This document shows, piece by piece, positions 1-9,522 of a DNA stretch of 64,000 bases; position 1 is the first letter of the stretch, and the number at the start of each line of letters is the position of its first letter. Below the pieces are notes generated by a model, which was not told the DNA's origin, searched no databases, and saw only the letters and a program-made list of their open reading frames with translations. Both the position numbers and the translations under genes were made by a program. Where the stretch lies: assembly GCA_946894095.1 (NCBI GenBank), contig OX335641.1:3676501-3740500 (forward strand). Direction: 5' to 3'. Source of the DNA: Incurvaria masculella. Taxonomy: Eukaryota > Arthropoda > Insecta > Lepidoptera > Incurvariidae.

Positions 1-185
1 TCCACAGGGTAGGTTGCAAAGGTCATTGAATGCTTACAATTTTCCCGAAAATATTAGGGATGCTTGAGGAACACCAAAATGCCCAGGAACCCCTAACCAT
101 AAACGGTGAATTAAAGTCATAAAAGATAAGTCCAGTAAACGAAACCATGTAACCGAAATAATTTATTTTATCCTTTTTATAGCTT

Positions 186-282
186 TTTAACAGACTTCAA
201 AATAGGAGTTATTTCTCAAATCGTCTGATTGTTTTTTTGTGTGTATGTTCGTGTATGTGTTCGATGTCTCCGCAAACTCACA
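186..282 (+). repeat. Diverged copy of an interspersed repeat ('AATTGAGAACCTCC' family)
   Basis: The stretch reads as a degenerate form of a repeat seen again near 10215, 28590, 43575 and 50656. Its core is a 'GACTTCAAAA.AGGAGtT' block followed by a T-run and 'GTGTGTATGTTC'. Here it lies in the presumed 3' flank of the seven-helix gene. The family is probably the tail of a larger element, but which one cannot be told from this window. Confidence 0.5.
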
Positions 283-302
283 ACCGAATTGAAAAAGCCT
301 AT

Positions 303-354
303 TTTATTTATTATGAAACACACAATGATACATGTTTACAACAATCTTTTTATT
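303..354 (-). promoter_or_regulatory. Candidate polyadenylation signals for the minus-strand 7TM gene
   Basis: Read on the minus strand, AATAAA occurs at 349-354 and twice more within 303-312, about 180 to 230 bases past the stop codon at 532-534. The spacing suits a 3' UTR, but AATAAA is common in AT-rich DNA. Confidence 0.35.
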
Positions 355-531
355 ATTGCAATGTTTATCGCCGACCTATGGTTTCCAAAAATAGCTATGT
401 AATACGTTTACAATATTTGACCTGAAGTTTAATCCGCTCGGGTCAATGTCGTTTTGGACTGATGTCGGGCTGAATTATTTAAAACACCAAGTTTACTTTT
501 GCTTATTAAAACCGGATTTCACTTTTACATT

Positions 532-1407
532 TCATACATCACAGCAGAACTCCTTCGTGTACACTGAACATGTTTCCTTATTTGCTTCAGCAGACGGCGT
601 TACATTACACTTCAAGCGTTTATGTTTTTTGTAGGCATCCATCCACATATTTCTCGCACTTTTCATTCCGAATACTAGTATGAATGAGAACACGAACACG
701 CGAAACGATATGATGCAGTTGAACAAGTCACCGAGGGCGTCCGCGTCGAGTCCGAGCTCGCCATTGAAGAGCAGCATCACGAGGAACACGGACGAGTGCG
801 CGCCGGACATGAGCAGGAACACGAGGGCGAGCGCGGCGAGGCGCGCGACGTGCGGCGCGCTCGTGCGGCCGTGCCGCGCGCCCCCGCGCCCCGCCGACAC
901 CAGCGCGTGCGCGTACAGCGCCACGCCGCCGCAGCACGCCGCCGCCACCGGCGCCAGGTACAGCGCCGCGAGCGCGCCGCGCGCCGGTGCCGCCACCGCC
1001 GCGCGGTACGCCTGCAGCGCCGCCTGCGACGCGAGCGGCGGCCCCCAAGCGAGCGCGCAGCACTTGAGCGTGCAGCGCTCCGGCGGCGGCTCGAAGACGC
1101 GCGCGAGCCGGCGGTGCGCGAGCCAAGCCGCCGCGAGCGACCAGCACGCGCTCACCTGCATCAGGAACACGATCACCTTGAGCAGGTAGAGGCGCGGCGC
1201 CGGCGGCATCCGATCCTGGGTGCAGTCCCAGAAGAAGTCGAGCGCGGCGTGCAGCAGCGCGACGGCGCACGCGTGCAGCCACACGCGGCGGAGGTGGTCG
1301 CGCCGCCACGCCGGCAGCAGGACCGCTGCCGTTACCATGCACGCGTAGCCGAGTGTCGACGCGGCCAGCCCGGCGGCGCGCGTCACCTGCGCCCCGCTGT
1401 ATTCCAT
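532..1407 (-). CDS. Seven-helix membrane protein, GPCR-like
   Basis: This is an intron-free frame of 291 residues, starting at the ATG at 1405-1407. The frame stays open 48 codons upstream to 1551, but that extension is low-complexity (Ala/Gly/Arg-rich) and looks like 5' UTR, so I chose the ATG that puts a short N-terminus directly before the first helix. Hydrophobic helices lie near residues 11-33, 42-60, 73-97, 115-137, 144-170, 188-214 and 225-248. Basic clusters fall in the first loop (RRDHLRR), the second (HRRLAR), the third (RGGARHGR) and the tail (KKHKRLK); an acidic segment (GELGLDADALGD) sits between helices 6 and 7. The positive-inside rule therefore gives N-terminus out and C-terminus in, as in GPCRs and opposite to insect odorant or gustatory receptors. 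The tail ends in Cys-Cys, possibly palmitoylated. I do not recognise the family or ligand. The coding region is far more GC-rich than its surroundings. The opposite-strand and other-frame ORFs here are shadows. Confidence 0.68.
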   Translation of the reverse strand: MEYSGAQVTRAAGLAASTLGYACMVTAAVLLPAWRRDHLRRVWLHACAVALLHAALDFFWDCTQDRMPPAPRLYLLKVIVFLMQVSACWSLAAAWLAHRRLARVFEPPPERCTLKCCALAWGPPLASQAALQAYRAAVAAPARGALAALYLAPVAAACCGGVALYAHALVSAGRGGARHGRTSAPHVARLAALALVFLLMSGAHSSVFLVMLLFNGELGLDADALGDLFNCIISFRVFVFSFILVFGMKSARNMWMDAYKKHKRLKCNVTPSAEANKETCSVYTKEFCCDV

Positions 1408-1575
1408 CGAGTCAAGTGCGATACGGTGCGGACGCCACGCAAGTGCCGTCAGTGCCCCCTTCCCCTCTCCCGCCGCCGCCAACGCCGCGCCGTCGCATCC
1501 GGCCGATCCACGCCGGGTTTTCCTACTACTGTGGTCTTCTGAATGAAACATATTTCATAGCTGCTTGATAGACTA

Positions 1576-2606
1576 GGAGGTCGTGACAAAATTGGTAACG
1601 ATAACGTAAATGGCTGAAACTAGATTCACGGGATAAAGACCAACCGTTTGAAGCTAGATATGTCAGTCTGCTTATTCCAAGTGGTTGCGTTAAGGCGGCC
1701 CAACCCGGCGGGCCTAACTCATCCGCGGGCACAGCACAAAACCGTGCTGTTGCGCTTTGGGACCTTCTCTGTTTCAAAGAATAAGACAGGCTCCGTGATG
1801 AGGAAGATGCAACATGTCCACAAAAAAGACAATGTGCATAGTGTATGATTTGGTAAGATTCACGAAAATTTTAATTTCAAAATGACTTATAGCTAAAAGT
1901 AAACCACGACCGCTGTAGTCAAAAATCTAACAAAAAACAAATAGATCATAAATCTTGATTAAATAAGCTATGTCTGATGACTAATCTTTTTACAATGTTC
2001 TTACTTTATCATTGCGTAATCCACCTCCAAAGTTATCGTATAAAACGCGCGAAAAATTCGAACTTTCGGACCTTATAACTTAGAAACCAAACACAATTTT
2101 ACAATGCCAATGGTCATCAGACATCTAGTTCGATCAAATAAAGCTATTTTGAGCAAAATTTTGGATCTTTGACAAGAAATATGGGCGTGATCTTCTTTCC
2201 CCTTTTGTATGGGGAGATGAGCGGGTTGGGCCATCTTAAGTAGATAACGCGCCTGAAAAAGTAGATATGGTGACAAAAATATATATTATAAGGTAAATGT
2301 ATGCACACATTTTTGATTGCATATCAAAGTTATAGGCGATTTAGGTCACAGATATAAATTTAGGTAGTATTTAATTAAAAAATCGATTGGTTATTGTTGC
2401 ATAATGAATAGGTATCAATGTTTCTAGAAAATCAATACATTCATCAGCAGGTACATTCCAACATATATTTCATATAGCCAATCTAGATAACGCCACCACT
2501 TGGAACAGGCAGACCGACATATTTAGCATCAGAGGGTTGGTCTCTAACCTGTGAACCTAAATTCAGCCATTTACCTTATCGTGACCAAAAATGTCGTTAC
2601 CTCCCG
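1576..2606. mobile_element. Long-TIR foldback element, copy A, split by a nested MITE
   Basis: The arm at about 1576-1690 ('GGAGGTCGTGACAAAA ... AACGTAAATGGCTGAA ... AAGTGGTTGCG') is matched in inverted orientation at about 2489-2606. The same pair of arms, about 120 bp long, frames copy B at 40024-40566. Between them lies unique filler shared with copy B plus an inserted TTAA-flanked MITE (1694-2235). No ORF is present. It is a non-autonomous foldback DNA transposon; the superfamily is not evident. Confidence 0.75.
1694..2235 (-). mobile_element. TTAA-flanked MITE (family 1), copy 1
   Basis: This 542-bp element has inverted ends GRYGGCCCAACCCG and lies between TTAA at 1690-1693 and TTAA at 2236-2239. 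It has no coding capacity. TTAA duplications are the hallmark of piggyBac-type transposition, so I class it as a piggyBac-like MITE by inference. It interrupts the foldback element 1576-2606 and is therefore younger. Other copies are at 23446, 26582 and, as an inverted dimer, 49752. Confidence 0.82.
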
Positions 2607-2849
2607 GAATATGACGCAAGTAACAGACAAGCTAACAAATAATCAGTGACATAATTATGTATAGGTAGGTACCTATGATATTGAAGATTTTATAAACATA
2701 ATTTTCAGATTCCATTTTCTGTGGATTGGTACGCAATTCGAAATTCCAATATTTTTTAATCGAAAGCCATGTCATTCTAATTTCAAATTCAGTCATTTGT
2801 TTTTAGATAATGTTTAGTTCTTGTGTAACTTATATTCGAAAATTCGTAC

Positions 2850-3567
2850 AATTTTCGAATACGAGTTCCTACGTGGGAATACCGCTGCGCAAACAACACG
2901 AAACATTAACGACGTGTACGGGCCTAACACTGCTTACAGAAACACTGTCCATCGTTTTAGATCTGGAAACTTTAGATTTGAAGATCGAGCCTCGCGGTCG
3001 GTCGGTAACGACGAATTGAAGGCGATAGTGGAAGCGGATTCAACTCAATCTACGGCTTAGCTTGCTGCTGGCAAGAAAAGATTATCGGAAAGATAAAAAA
3101 GCTAGATGAGTGGGTGCAAAACGAACTAAGCGACCAACGCGTCGAAGCATTCATAGCACTAATGAATCTTACTACTAATTACTAATAAACTACTCATAGG
3201 AGGATTATTGCCAGATGTCTATTGTCAACACTTGCAAACAATGATGGAGAATCTCGTAATTCAACAACCAAGACTGGTCAATCGCTCTTCCCCATTGCTT
3301 CGACAGACCAGCACAGAGCTACAAGAGTTACAACTGGAAGCTCTAAGTCACCCACCGTACTCACCGAACCTTCCCCCAACGGATTCCTACTTTTCTGAAA
3401 ATGTAGATAATTTTAAGTGGGAAAAAATTCAACACGCGCGAGGCAATACAAAACGCTTTCGCTGACTTTATCGCCTCCCGTCCGGCATACTTCTAGAGTA
3501 AATGGATAAACAAACTGCTATCAAAATAGCAAAGTCGTATAAATAATTTGAGCCAGTACTTTCATTC
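2850..3567 (+). pseudogene. Fossil mariner transposase (different lineage from the two young copies)
   Basis: Frames joined across several shifts and deletions resemble a mariner transposase. The N-terminal DNA-binding part reads 'FEYEFLRG..AAQTTRNINDVYG' and '..RFRSGNF', then 'NDELKAIVEAD'. Later come 'LDEWVQNEL' (cf. WVPHEL), 'MMENLVIQQPRLVNRSSP' and 'HPPYSPNLPPTDSYF' (cf. the YSPDLAPSD block around the third catalytic Asp). The C-terminus reads 'NKLLSK*QSRINNLSQYF'. Roughly the segment around the first catalytic Asp and the HDNARPH block is missing. No inverted termini are recognisable. It is an old, dead insertion. Confidence 0.75.
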
Positions 3568-4763
3568 GCTACTAAAAACCAAAATTTTTATATTTTAAAA
3601 TTTTCATATAAATTATCATCTCTAATTTCATAGGTAAAGACGTATCTTTTTGTCAATAACAAAAAGGACTTCACAGGCCAACAGCAGTTGTACTGGATGA
3701 TTCCATGGTTTTGTGGGGAGAAAAGATGGGTCAGGTCTTAAGACCCACGGCTGCGCAGCTGCTCTCCCCTAGTCGTGATTTGAATGTTGTATATGTGTTA
3801 ACTCGTTGGGAAACTTCATTAGTGCGATATAGACTTCTTGGGTTTTTGTCGTGTTGGACGATCTAGCGGATAGCGCCATCTAGCGCTATGCTAACTAGGT
3901 TCTATGCATCAGTTTGTTGCATTTGTTGGCAGTTGAAACTAGCAGCACTTTGTAGAGGGCGCTAGGACGCCACAATTCCAAGAACTATTGAAAAATACAA
4001 TATGTTTGCTGTAATACTTGCAATTTACTAATTGGTATCGAGATGGCAGGTCTTGCCATACTATCGGGGTAATGTCACAGTGGACTAGAATAACAAATAA
4101 ATGGTTTGGGGGCGGCAGTGTTCGCAGAGCGCGCCGTTACCGTCCCGCAAATTGCACTACCACCAGCGATATGGATTGCAGTGATTTGCAATCGGCAACC
4201 ACCGCCGCGGTGCACTAACCGCTATCTATTGGTAATTGGATCGGTTCTAACTGAACGGTAGGTATCTCGATTCCTTGATACATATCACGAATGTCGTGAT
4301 GTTCTTATATTGAAAACATTTCCATACACGACGGTAATGCAGCGAGAACGGCTTCCTGACGGGGTTCCCTCAGCTATTCCTCATGTCACTCACTTAGACT
4401 CCGGGAATTCCTTATAATTGCCCCGAGTATTTTTTTTTTTATTTTTTTTTTATTTGGGAAATCAACAGCTTACATATCTAGTACAATTTTTAAAAATTAA
4501 AATTACCTTAAACTAAAGCCAATTACAGATTTCCTCTATTTTTTTCTCTAATTTAAACGATGAAATCACAGCGTCCGAAAATGGGAACTCTACTTCTATA
4601 TGTAAGCAGTCGAGTGGCGCCACAACAATGTTTGCGACAGCATCGCACTAGTTACCGAAAATTCCATCACCGACGGTGACCCACAGGTCCTTTTAGATAG
4701 TTTCAAGTAAATTATAAAATTATAGAAAATTAAAAGTAAAAAAAAAAGATTACAAAAAGCTTG
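3568..4763. other. No gene seen; T-rich tract at about 4430-4460
   Basis: No credible ORF or RNA gene. A T/A run near 4430-4460 followed by 'TTTGGGAAATCAACAGCTTAC' style sequence resembles the 3' end of a minus-strand non-LTR retrotransposon, but no coding part is attached. Confidence 0.4.
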
Positions 4764-4930
4764 CCAGTTATAATGATCAATAATGAGACCATTCCCTTGG
4801 TTACCAAAGCACGAAATCTGGGCTTGATATTTGACTCAAATTTAACATTTCAGAATCACATCTACAGAAAAGTTGCCTAATGCTTCGCAGCACTCAGAAG
4901 TTTTTATAAAAAAAAAGACGTTTGCAGGAA
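4764..4930 (+). pseudogene. Small reverse-transcriptase fragment (CR1/Jockey-like)
   Basis: The frame reads '..NNETIPLVTKARNLGLIFDSNLTFQNHI..' and, after an in-frame stop, 'CFAALRSFYK'. This matches the region just after the RT palm in CR1/Jockey-type non-LTR retrotransposons ('..VKNLGLILD.NLTW..H' and '..FAALRSL'). Both flanks are truncated and the sequence after about 4930 loses the frame. Confidence 0.6.
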
Positions 4931-5563
4931 ACTCACATAGCCGGTACTAGTACCTCTGGGTAAAACAACCTAAGGGTTTGCTATACAACATACCACAGCG
5001 AGCATCACACCATATCTAAATTAGCACACCATTCTCAAGATGAAAAGTTGTCGAATATTGAAAATAAATAAAATCTTGTAATAGCAAACATAACAGAGAA
5101 TGTAATTAGACTATCGAAAACCCTGTGGTTGCATCGACCTCTAGAACCGTTTCCCAAAGTTACGGCAGTGACTGCTGTTACACCTGTATCCAGGTCGACC
5201 ACACAGTACTTACCTATAAACCCGCCTGCGATAATTTCATCAGTTGACAAGGGCCCTGACACGGAATCTTCGCGTTTCTCAATCTTGCGTGTATTTACCT
5301 TGTCATGTTTGCTGTGAGTATAGAAGGCACATTTAAATCTCTATTATGAAAAAATGTGCTTATTTCGTATACAAAACAAATTTTTCTGTGCCGTCCTTGC
5401 AAAATCCATAAAACAAAATAGCGAAAAAGACTCAAAGAAGCCATGGCGTTTTGATTAAAATGTACACTGCATTATTAGAGTTCTGATATAATATTTTTTC
5501 GAAATAAAGATTCGAAACCGATGATTTTGTTAAAAATATCGCATTCTGTATTACTTCAGTAGC
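4931..5563. other. No gene seen
   Basis: AT-rich sequence, possibly further decayed retroelement after the RT fragment. No ORF with recognisable content. Confidence 0.3.
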
Positions 5564-5848
5564 CAATAGTGTCGCTTATAACGAAAAAGAAATCTGTAAA
5601 GTCAAAATGCCAACTATAAAAGAAAGGGCTCATTTAACAATTGATTACTTAAGCTGGAGTGCATTATCTTTGGTTACGATTAATGTTATTGTTAAATATT
5701 GTCTGTCTTCTTTCTTCTTATGTCTGAATACGTAAGAAGGAATAAGACAGATATTATTTAACAATAACATAAACTATGACCAGAGATGATGCACTCCAGC
5801 CCATTAACTCAGTTAACTTGTTCCTTATAAGCGATACTATCGGCTGGT
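5564..5848. mobile_element. Foldback (hairpin) MITE
   Basis: Near-palindromic arms: 'GCTGGAGTGCAT.ATCT..GGT' at about 5653-5722 pairs with 5738-5803, folding around a short loop with 'TTCTTCTTA/TAAGAAGGAA'. An outer arm 'AGCC.ATAGT.TCGCTTATAA' (5570-5590) is repeated inverted at about 5822-5845. No ORF. Confidence 0.7.
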
Positions 5849-6118
5849 GTACAGGATTTTCCCCAAATTCAACGAGTTCTATTCCCAGCAAAAAAAAAAA
5901 ACTAATATTGCAGTTATTGTTTTTATCAAAATCGAAACAAGGCTCCTTTAAATGTGGATGGCTATACCACATCTACTGTAATGATTCATTTAATAGATGA
6001 ACCTACACACAGAAAACCGTGGACGAATAAAAACCGACTAGAAACTTCGTTCGGGAGTCATAATGCAAAAATATTTGTGCATCATCCGATTACATGACAT
6101 TCAGTACATTTGTCTTAA

Positions 6119-6589
6119 GGCGCTAGGACTAGCCAACTACTCGCGCCATACAAATGCACTTTTTAACAAATTTAATAATATGTAGTGAAACGCTTCAGCA
6201 AATCCAAATAGAACTTCAGACTGATAATGGATTGTTAATATTTTTTGATTCCATCATTTATTTAAATAATAATAAAAATAAAAAAGTAGATTTTTCTCAT
6301 TAGAAATCTGAAAGTAATTCAATTTCTAGATATAAGCAAAAACAGCATATATGCACAAACAAAAAATTCCATTTTCTTTTTGATTTCTACATTTAGTCAA
6401 AAAAGTTCGGAAATGGACACCGTTTCCGCAATGTATTTTGTATAGAAAAAGGAAACATACATTAACGAAAATAGGTTGATTCCTAGACAAGGAATCATAT
6501 ATTGTAAGAATGACACTTATAATCGTCAGACTTAGTTAGTTAACTTGGGGTGCCTCATCTAACTTTGCGATTTGGCTAGTACCAGGGCC
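6119..6589. mobile_element. TTAA-flanked MITE (family 2), copy 1
   Basis: 471 bp flanked by TTAA at 6115-6118 and 6590-6593. The ends read GGCGCTAGGACTAGCCAA and, inverted, GGCCCTGGTACTAGCCAA. It is very similar along its whole length to the 471-bp copy at 36646-37116. It is non-coding and piggyBac-like by its target duplication. It sits 70 bp upstream of the deleted mariner. Confidence 0.82.
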
Positions 6590-6661
6590 TTAACCACCGA
6601 CCGCAACAACAAGAACGTAATGCTTTGAAAGCAACATAGAAACAATTAACTGTGTGATATA

Positions 6662-7774
6662 ATAGGTCGGGGAAAAAGTCTTTTCGCATTATAGTATGTA
6701 TGAACTTGTAATAAAATCTCTTTGGCTATACTATTTGTATCTGGCTGGTTTTGGTATCATTGAAAGTTTAAATTTTAAAGAACATAATTCCAAATTCAAA
6801 TTAGGAAAATGTGTGATTCTCATTTGTTTTTCGTACTGTCAAAATGAGTGAATCTAATGAAGAAATTCGATACATTTTAAAATTTTACTACAAAAAAGGT
6901 GAAAATGCAACGCAAGCCGCGAAAAAAATTTGCGATGTTTATGGACCTAGTGCAGTGTCTGTGAGAGTAGCACAAATTTGGTTTAAGCGTTTTCAATCCG
7001 GAAATTTTGATGTCAAAGATGCACGTCGCTCTGGTCGCCCTATTACGGATAAAATGGATGCCATTTTTGAAAAAGTGGAGCAAGATCGGCATATCAGTAG
7101 TTACGACGTAGCTGAAGAACTAGGAATTGACCACAAAACAGTTTTGGCGCATTTGAAAAAAACTGGGTACACAAAAAAGCTCGATATTTGGGTACCTCAC
7201 GAGCTCACTGAAAGAAACCTAATGAACCGTGTACTCATTTGTGATTCTTTATTACGACGTAATGAAACCGAACCATTTTTGAAGAAGCTAATAACTGGTG
7301 ATGAAAAGTGGATCACGTACGACAAGAACGTGCGAAAAAGGTCGTGGTCAAAGGCCGGTCAAGCTTCACAGACTGTGGCGAAACCCGGGTTAACTCGCAA
7401 CAAGGTGATGCTGTGTGTGTGGTGGGATTGGAAGGGCATTATTCATTATGAGCTGTTACCACCAGGCAGGACCATCGATTCTGAACTCTACTGCGAACAA
7501 CTGATGAGATTAAAGCAAGAAGTTGAGAGAAAGCGGCCGGAATTAATCAACAGAAGGGGTGTGGTTTTTCATCATGATAACGCTAGACCTCACACATCTT
7601 TAGCCACTCAGCAAAAACTAAGAGAGTTTGGCTGGGAGGTGTTAATGTTATGGTGTGTTAAAAAGTTATCGAACAAAATGGTACCTACATACTTTAGTTA
7701 AATGTAAATAAACCATATTAAAAAATGTTTTGAATTTTCTTAAAAAATGCGAAGAAACTTTTTCCCCAACCTAA
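6662..7774 (+). mobile_element. Mariner element, copy 1 (internally deleted)
   Basis: Inverted ends [A/T]TAGGT[C/T]GGGGAAAAAGT are followed by TTCGCATT-type sequence, with a TA target duplication at 6660-6661 and 7775-7776. It is nearly identical to the copy at 61108-62392 but 172 bp shorter. The missing segment is in the 3' half of the transposase and is replaced by a few unrelated bases (about 7649-7661), typical of interrupted gap repair. Both ends are intact, so it could still be mobilised in trans. Confidence 0.93.
6844..7701 (+). pseudogene. Mariner transposase, C-terminally broken
   Basis: A 285-residue frame is identical to the full-length copy except for a few changes (Glu20 for Lys, Asp31 for Asn) up to residue 268. 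It then runs into deletion-junction sequence and ends after 17 aberrant residues. The paired-like DNA-binding region, the WVPHEL motif, the first catalytic Asp (TGDEKW, D153) and the second (HHDNARPH, D245) are present. The third Asp (in the YSPDLAPSD block) is lost, so no cleavage activity is expected. It could act as a DNA-binding competitor of the intact copy; that is inference. Confidence 0.92.
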
Positions 7775-7802
7775 TATAACTATAAAGTTCGGGTTCATAA
7801 TA

Positions 7803-8187
7803 TGGGAACAGCATCCACTACACACCTATAAACTACGATATCGCTCTCCGAAGTTAAGCAACGCTGGGTCCGGTCTGGTCTTAGATGGGTGACCATTCGA
7901 CCGTTGAGAGAGGCTGGCCGTAGTTCGGATTCCACGTTAAACTGTAGGTCCCCTTCCTTACTTACTAGGTGGTAGGGTTTATCCCGCCCGGGTTGGTACC
8001 ATCGCATTGGATGAACGATGGTCGAAGCGGCAATGAAAATTGTCCGTGTTTTCTATCCAGTTCAATGTAGCCGTGCAATATAAGGAAGGTCCTGGCATGG
8101 CACCTAGTTCCCATGTTGTGTGTTGGGCTAATACCATGACAGAAGGTGTGGTATTAGCCATCCATGTCCAGTCACATAAAAAAAAAA
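7803..8187 (+). mobile_element. SINE with 5S rRNA-like head and shared body, copy 1
   Basis: The head contains CCGAAGTTAAGCAACGCTGG, then 'GGTCTTAGATGGGTGACC', a clear match to the internal promoter half of eukaryotic 5S rRNA. The body follows ('GGTAGGGTTTATCCCGCCCG', 'GCGGCAATGAAAATTGTCCG', 'GGTCCTGGCATGGCACCTAG', 'GTCCAGTCACAT'), ending in a 10-base A tail at 8178-8187. The segment before the 5S part aligns weakly with the tRNA-like leader of the copy at 48828-49218. It starts close to the 3' end of the mariner. Confidence 0.85.
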
Positions 8188-8332
8188 CTAGCAACGCAGC
8201 ACGTAGAATGACTCTTACTATTACTAACACCAACACAAATACTTTGTTTGTTAAAATGCGAAATGTAGGCTTTATGGATAAAGCCCTATGAATAAACCAA
8301 AAACCGCAAACATGCATGACATCAACGAGCTA

Positions 8333-8702
8333 GTTTTTTTATGTACCTAGAAATGAATGGATTTATGCACACCTACTGTCAGAATGCCAGTATCCATTTT
8401 CTGAGTACGGCTACGTTGAACTAAATGGAACACACAGACTTTTTTTCATCGACACTTCGACCATCTTTTTACCATATGCGATGGCACCGACCCGGGCGGG
8501 TTTTACCTTACCAACTAGCCCGGGAAGGGAACGTACAGTTTTACATGGATTCTGAATCATGGAACAGGACATCAGGAATCAGGAACATGAACAGGAGACG
8601 TGACGAACAACGGAAAGCATTTATCCAACTCAGCAAGAGAAAAAAATAGTGAATAAACGGAGCAGGAATTGAGCCCATGACCATTTGAACCAAAAGCAAG
8701 CC
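8333..8702 (-). mobile_element. SINE, shared body with tRNA-type head, diverged
   Basis: Minus-strand copy with its T-run (A tail) at 8333-8339. The body is recognisable ('CGGCTACGTTGAACT', 'GCGATGGCACCGACCCGGGC', 'TACATGGATTCTGAA'). At the right end, on the minus strand, GGGCTCAATTCCTGC looks like a tRNA B box. It is more decayed than its neighbour at 7803-8187, with which it is arranged tail to tail. Confidence 0.72.
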
Positions 8703-9375
8703 TAATAAACTCATAGTAACATATATTTTCATTCTGCGCTAATAATTAGTCCGTCAGGTGTTTTGGGTATGAACATATCGACCGCACCTGCGTATTTACA
8801 TAAGCTACCAGTGCAACGGCTTATAAAAGACCCTCACGCAGTATCCAATACCCTACGTGAAGACAAAAACATACACATCGAATGCGAGAAAACTTCAACG
8901 CGACTTTGAAATGGATGCCATAAAAATCAACGAGCGCATCGTCGTCGGACGCGCTCGGCTCGGCGGCGGCGACGCGCAGCGAGTTGACTGGACGGCCTTG
9001 GCTGTCGGCGACGCCGCTGTGGCTTGTATGAAAATAGAACCTGCACACGAACGGGGCTGCTGTGGCCTACGCCACCTCATTTTGCATAACCATAAATTTA
9101 TTAACATCGGAATAATTATGGACCCCGAAGCGATTTAATCAAGAAGACACGTATTAAATCCTTGGTTTGTCGCGGGAAAGAGCAACACAAGTCGGTAGGG
9201 CCCATCTTCCAAGTATTAGGGTGGAAATAGAGGGCAATTAATTAAAATTCCTCGATGCACGGAAGTTTACGCTGAAACCGGTACATCGCAAATAGAAACC
9301 AATTCGAGATTTCCTTCTGTCATTTTGACGTTAACCGTAGAGTAAAGGGGACTTAAGAATTATTTATCTTTCCAC
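8703..9375. other. No recognisable gene
   Basis: There is a 93-codon open frame at 8857-9138 on the plus strand, partly GC-rich, with no recognisable domain and no start context I can defend. Nothing else stands out. Confidence 0.3.
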
Positions 9376-9522
9376 AAGCCTAAGTCTACTAATAGATAAC
9401 TCTACTTTCGAGCGTTAGCATTATGAGATAACACAAACTTTGGTACAATTTTGTGTGATTTCGGGTTTATCTCATAACGCTATTGCTCGAAAGTGAAGTT
9501 ATCTATTAGCGGAATCAGGCTT
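9376..9522. mobile_element. Small foldback MITE (CGCTAAT family), copy 1
   Basis: Arms 'AAGCCTAAGTC.ACTAATAGATAACT' and the inverted 'AGTTATCTATTAGCGGA..CAGGCTT' enclose 'CGAGCGTTAGCATTATGAGATAA' and its inverted partner. Similar 140-150 bp copies are at 10979-11132 and 56869-57009. Confidence 0.75.

Noticed and set aside
796..1542. 248-codon plus-strand frame and 204-codon minus-strand frame over the 7TM gene
   Set aside because: Arg/Ala-rich shadows of a GC-rich coding region in other frames. Only the 339-codon minus frame has coherent membrane helices.
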